From: Aalborgiella sp031390045
GTDB lineage: Bacteria > Pseudomonadota > Gammaproteobacteria > Burkholderiales > Burkholderiaceae_C
Assembly (NCBI GenBank): GCA_031390045.1
Contig: JANMTB010000152.1
Location: 1 to 6,088, forward strand
Reading direction: 5' to 3'
DNA length: 6,088 bases
Within the stretch, counting starts at the first letter, position 1. The number at the start of each line of letters is the position of its first letter. Shown piece after piece: positions 3,823 through 6,088 of this stretch. The notes below the pieces were generated by a model that saw only the letters and a list, made by a program, of their open reading frames with translations, made no database searches and was not told the DNA's origin. The translations under genes were made by a program, and so were the position numbers.

Positions 3823-6088
3823 ATGTTTCCAGAAAATCAAGCCTTGTCGTCAGTTTCCACTGAAGTGGTCATTCCAATATCTTTGCATCTTACAAACTTC
3901 TCCCACTACGCGGGCGGTTTGCTGAATAACCTTAATCCTGAACAGTTGGCCGCAGTCACTTTGCCCAATGGCCACGCCCTCATTTTGGCGGGCGCTGGCT
4001 CGGGTAAAACGCGAGTGTTGACCACCCGCATCGCATGGCTGCTGCAAACCGGCCAAATCACCCCTGGCGGCGTGATGGCGGTGACCTTCACTAACAAAGC
4101 CGCCAAAGAGATGATGACGCGGCTCACCGCGATGCTGCCTGTCAACGTGCGCGGTATGTGGATTGGCACTTTTCACGGCCTCTGTAATCGATTGTTACGC
4201 ACCCACTACAAAGTGGCTAATTTGCCGCAAAGCTTTCAGATTCTGGACACCCAAGACCAACTCAGCGCCATCAAGCGTCTGTGCAAACAGTTCAATGTGG
4301 ACGATGAGCGCTACCCACCCAAGCAACTGATGTGGTTCATCGCCGGCTGCAAAGAAGATGGCCAGCGTCCTCGTGACGTTGACGCTAAAGACCCAGATGC
4401 CCGAAAAAAAATCGAACTTTACGCCCTGTACGAAGAGCAATGCCAACGCGAAGGTGTGGTCGATTTTGGTGAGTTGATGCTACGCAGCTACGAGCTGTTG
4501 CGCGATAACGACCCTGTGCGTGAGCACTACCAGCGCCGCTTTCGACATATTTTGATTGACGAGTTCCAAGACACCAACCGCCTGCAATACGCATGGATCA
4601 AGATGTTGGCGGGTGGCAGCAACACCTTGAACACCGCGCTAGGCGCAGACTTCAAACCTACTGGCAATGTGATGGCGGTGGGTGACGACGACCAAAGCAT
4701 TTACGCCTTCCGCGGTGCACGCGTGGGTAACATGGTTGACTTTGTGCGTGAATTCAAGGTTGAGCATCAAATCAAGCTGGAAGAAAACTACCGCAGCGGC
4801 AGTAATATTTTGGATTCAGCGAATGAGCTGATCAGCCATAACAGCAAGCGCTTGGGCAAAAACCTGCGCACAAGCCAAGGTCCGGGCGAGCCGGTGCGGG
4901 TGGTGGAATCTGTCAGCGACTATGCTGAGGCAGCATGGCTGGTCGATGAAATCAAACAGTTGGTCAGAGGCGATGGTGAAGAGGGCGGTGTCAATAAAAA
5001 GGAAATTGCTGTTCTTTACCGTAGCAATGCCCAAAGCCGTGTGATAGAGACCGCACTGTTCAACGCTGCCATGCCGTATCGCGTGTATGGCGGTTTGCGC
5101 TTCTTTGAACGTGCCGAGATCAAACATGCACTGGCCTACCTGCGGCTGTTAGAAAACCCACTGGACGATACCAGTTTCTTACGCGTAGTTAATTTCCCAC
5201 CACGCGGCATAGGCGCACGCAGCATCGAGCAGCTGCAAGACGCCGCTAAGACAGCGGGTTGCTCGCTGTGCGATGCGGTGAGCTTGATCGGCGGCAAAGC
5301 CGGCATCAACATCGGCGCTTTTGTCGCCAAAATTGACGTGCTGAGAGAGAAAACGCAAGGTGCAACGCTGCGTGAAATCATCGAACTGCTGCTAGACCAC
5401 AGCGGTTTGATCGAACATTACAAAGCTGACCGCGAAGGCGCAGACCGTATTGAAAACTTGGAAGAACTGGTCAACGCCGCAGAAAGCTTCGTCACCATTG
5501 AAGGCTTTGGACGCAGCGCGGTGGCGATGCCTATAGAGGATGCTGACAAAGACTCAGCGAAAAATTTGACGCAAAGCCCAGCTAGTCAAGGCATCGATTT
5601 TTCTGTTCCAGCCGAGGCAGACAAAGCGCTAGATGCAGAATTTGCCACCGGCGAAACCATGTCGCCCCTCAACGCCTTTCTCACCCACGCCGCGCTCGAA
5701 TCGGGCGACAACCAGGCCCAGGCCGGGCAGGACGCGATCCAGTTGATGACGGTACACGCCTCCAAAGGGCTGGAATTTGACTGCGTGTTCATAGGCGGCA
5801 TGGAAGAAGGGCTGTTTCCGCACGAAAACTCCATGTCAGACATAGGCGGCCTCGAGGAAGAGCGCCGCCTGATGTACGTCGCCATCACCCGCGCCCGCAA
5901 GCGGCTGTACCTCAGCCATTCGCAAACCCGCATGTTGCATGGCCAAACCCGCTACAACTTGAAGAGCCGGTTTTTTGACGAACTGCCTGAAAGCGCCTTG
6001 AAATGGATCAGCCCGAAAACCTCCAGCTTTGGTTCTGGGTTTAATTCCGCTATTAATTCAGGAGCTTATCAGGCATACAATACGCCGG
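3823..6088 (+). CDS. uvrD: UvrD/Rep-family superfamily 1A DNA helicase, 3' end missing
   Basis: ATP-driven 3'-to-5' DNA helicase. UvrD acts in nucleotide-excision and mismatch repair and in clearing blocked replication. In the 755 visible residues all motifs appear in order: Q motif LNPEQLAAV (37-45), Walker A AGAGSGKT (56-63), Ia AVTFTNKAAKEM (86-97), Ib GTFHGLCNRLLR (115-126), II LIDEFQDTN (244-252), III VGDDDQSIYAFRGA (286-299), IV ENYRSGSNIL (321-330), V QLMTVHASKGLEF (640-652) and VI EEERRLMYVAITRARKRLYL (678-697). Residues 562-612 form a low-complexity, acidic and Ala/Ser-rich insert absent from E. coli UvrD but in the style of Burkholderiales homologues. The reading frame is open to the window edge; a typical product would end within about 10-60 more residues. 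ATG 3823 is the only in-frame ATG before the Q motif, but it adds about 34 non-family residues and lacks a ribosome-binding site. Rep and PcrA are alternatives; the LNPEQLAAV start and overall form favour UvrD. Confidence 0.95.
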   Translation, partial: MFPENQALSSVSTEVVIPISLHLTNFSHYAGGLLNNLNPEQLAAVTLPNGHALILAGAGSGKTRVLTTRIAWLLQTGQITPGGVMAVTFTNKAAKEMMTRLTAMLPVNVRGMWIGTFHGLCNRLLRTHYKVANLPQSFQILDTQDQLSAIKRLCKQFNVDDERYPPKQLMWFIAGCKEDGQRPRDVDAKDPDARKKIELYALYEEQCQREGVVDFGELMLRSYELLRDNDPVREHYQRRFRHILIDEFQDTNRLQYAWIKMLAGGSNTLNTALGADFKPTGNVMAVGDDDQSIYAFRGARVGNMVDFVREFKVEHQIKLEENYRSGSNILDSANELISHNSKRLGKNLRTSQGPGEPVRVVESVSDYAEAAWLVDEIKQLVRGDGEEGGVNKKEIAVLYRSNAQSRVIETALFNAAMPYRVYGGLRFFERAEIKHALAYLRLLENPLDDTSFLRVVNFPPRGIGARSIEQLQDAAKTAGCSLCDAVSLIGGKAGINIGAFVAKIDVLREKTQGATLREIIELLLDHSGLIEHYKADREGADRIENLEELVNAAESFVTIEGFGRSAVAMPIEDADKDSAKNLTQSPASQGIDFSVPAEADKALDAEFATGETMSPLNAFLTHAALESGDNQAQAGQDAIQLMTVHASKGLEFDCVFIGGMEEGLFPHENSMSDIGGLEEERRLMYVAITRARKRLYLSHSQTRMLHGQTRYNLKSRFFDELPESALKWISPKTSSFGSGFNSAINSGAYQAYNTP
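3857..3868. repeat. Short inverted repeat near the helicase start
   Basis: CCACT-GA-AGTGG is a perfect 5+5 palindrome. If the helicase really starts at the ATG at 3823, it is coding sequence. If translation starts further downstream, it lies in the divergent promoter region shared with the secreted-protein gene and could be an operator. Short enough to be chance. Confidence 0.2.

Noticed and set aside
3850..4176. Minus-strand reading frames opposite the helicase N-terminal region
   Set aside because: They are antisense shadows of a gene whose Walker A and motif Ia are unmistakable on the plus strand. Their composition is that of a reversed coding frame.

Overview
The window looks like an ordinary chromosomal segment of a betaproteobacterium, most likely order Burkholderiales. 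The glyoxalase I, the HNH protein and the UvrD-type helicase read like members of that order. This includes the helicase's lineage-style insert before motif V and its C-terminal stretch after motif VI. Hand-counted blocks mostly fall near 48-55% G+C, which would suit a freshwater or lower-GC member better than a high-GC soil lineage. Genus-level placement is a guess.

Layout from left to right. The 5' part of glyoxalase I (gloA) runs leftwards off the window edge. A 173-base divergent spacer follows, with an extended -10 promoter and a LacI-like palindrome. Next is a rightward two-gene unit: a small HNH nuclease-family protein with a TTG start, then a serine hydrolase of the arylformamidase-like alpha/beta type 27 bases downstream. 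The hydrolase converges on a leftward GMP reductase (guaC) across a 33-base gap. Upstream of guaC is a well-formed rho-independent terminator on the minus strand, which ends the transcript of the next leftward gene, a secreted protein of unknown function with a CxxC motif. Divergent from that gene, and running off the right edge, is a UvrD/Rep-family superfamily 1 DNA helicase with all canonical motifs visible.

Functionally this is a mixed housekeeping neighbourhood: methylglyoxal detoxification (GloA), purine salvage (GuaC), DNA repair or replication (UvrD), and three less characterised products. Only the HNH and hydrolase genes look co-transcribed. I see no tRNA, rRNA, CRISPR array, transposase, attachment site or phage gene, and no gene-free stretch longer than 173 bases. 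I found no convincing undescribed system. The points most worth checking are the Gram-positive-type GMP reductase, the secreted CxxC protein, the conserved-looking HNH family, the ambiguous helicase start, and a sharp local rise in G+C inside the helicase gene.
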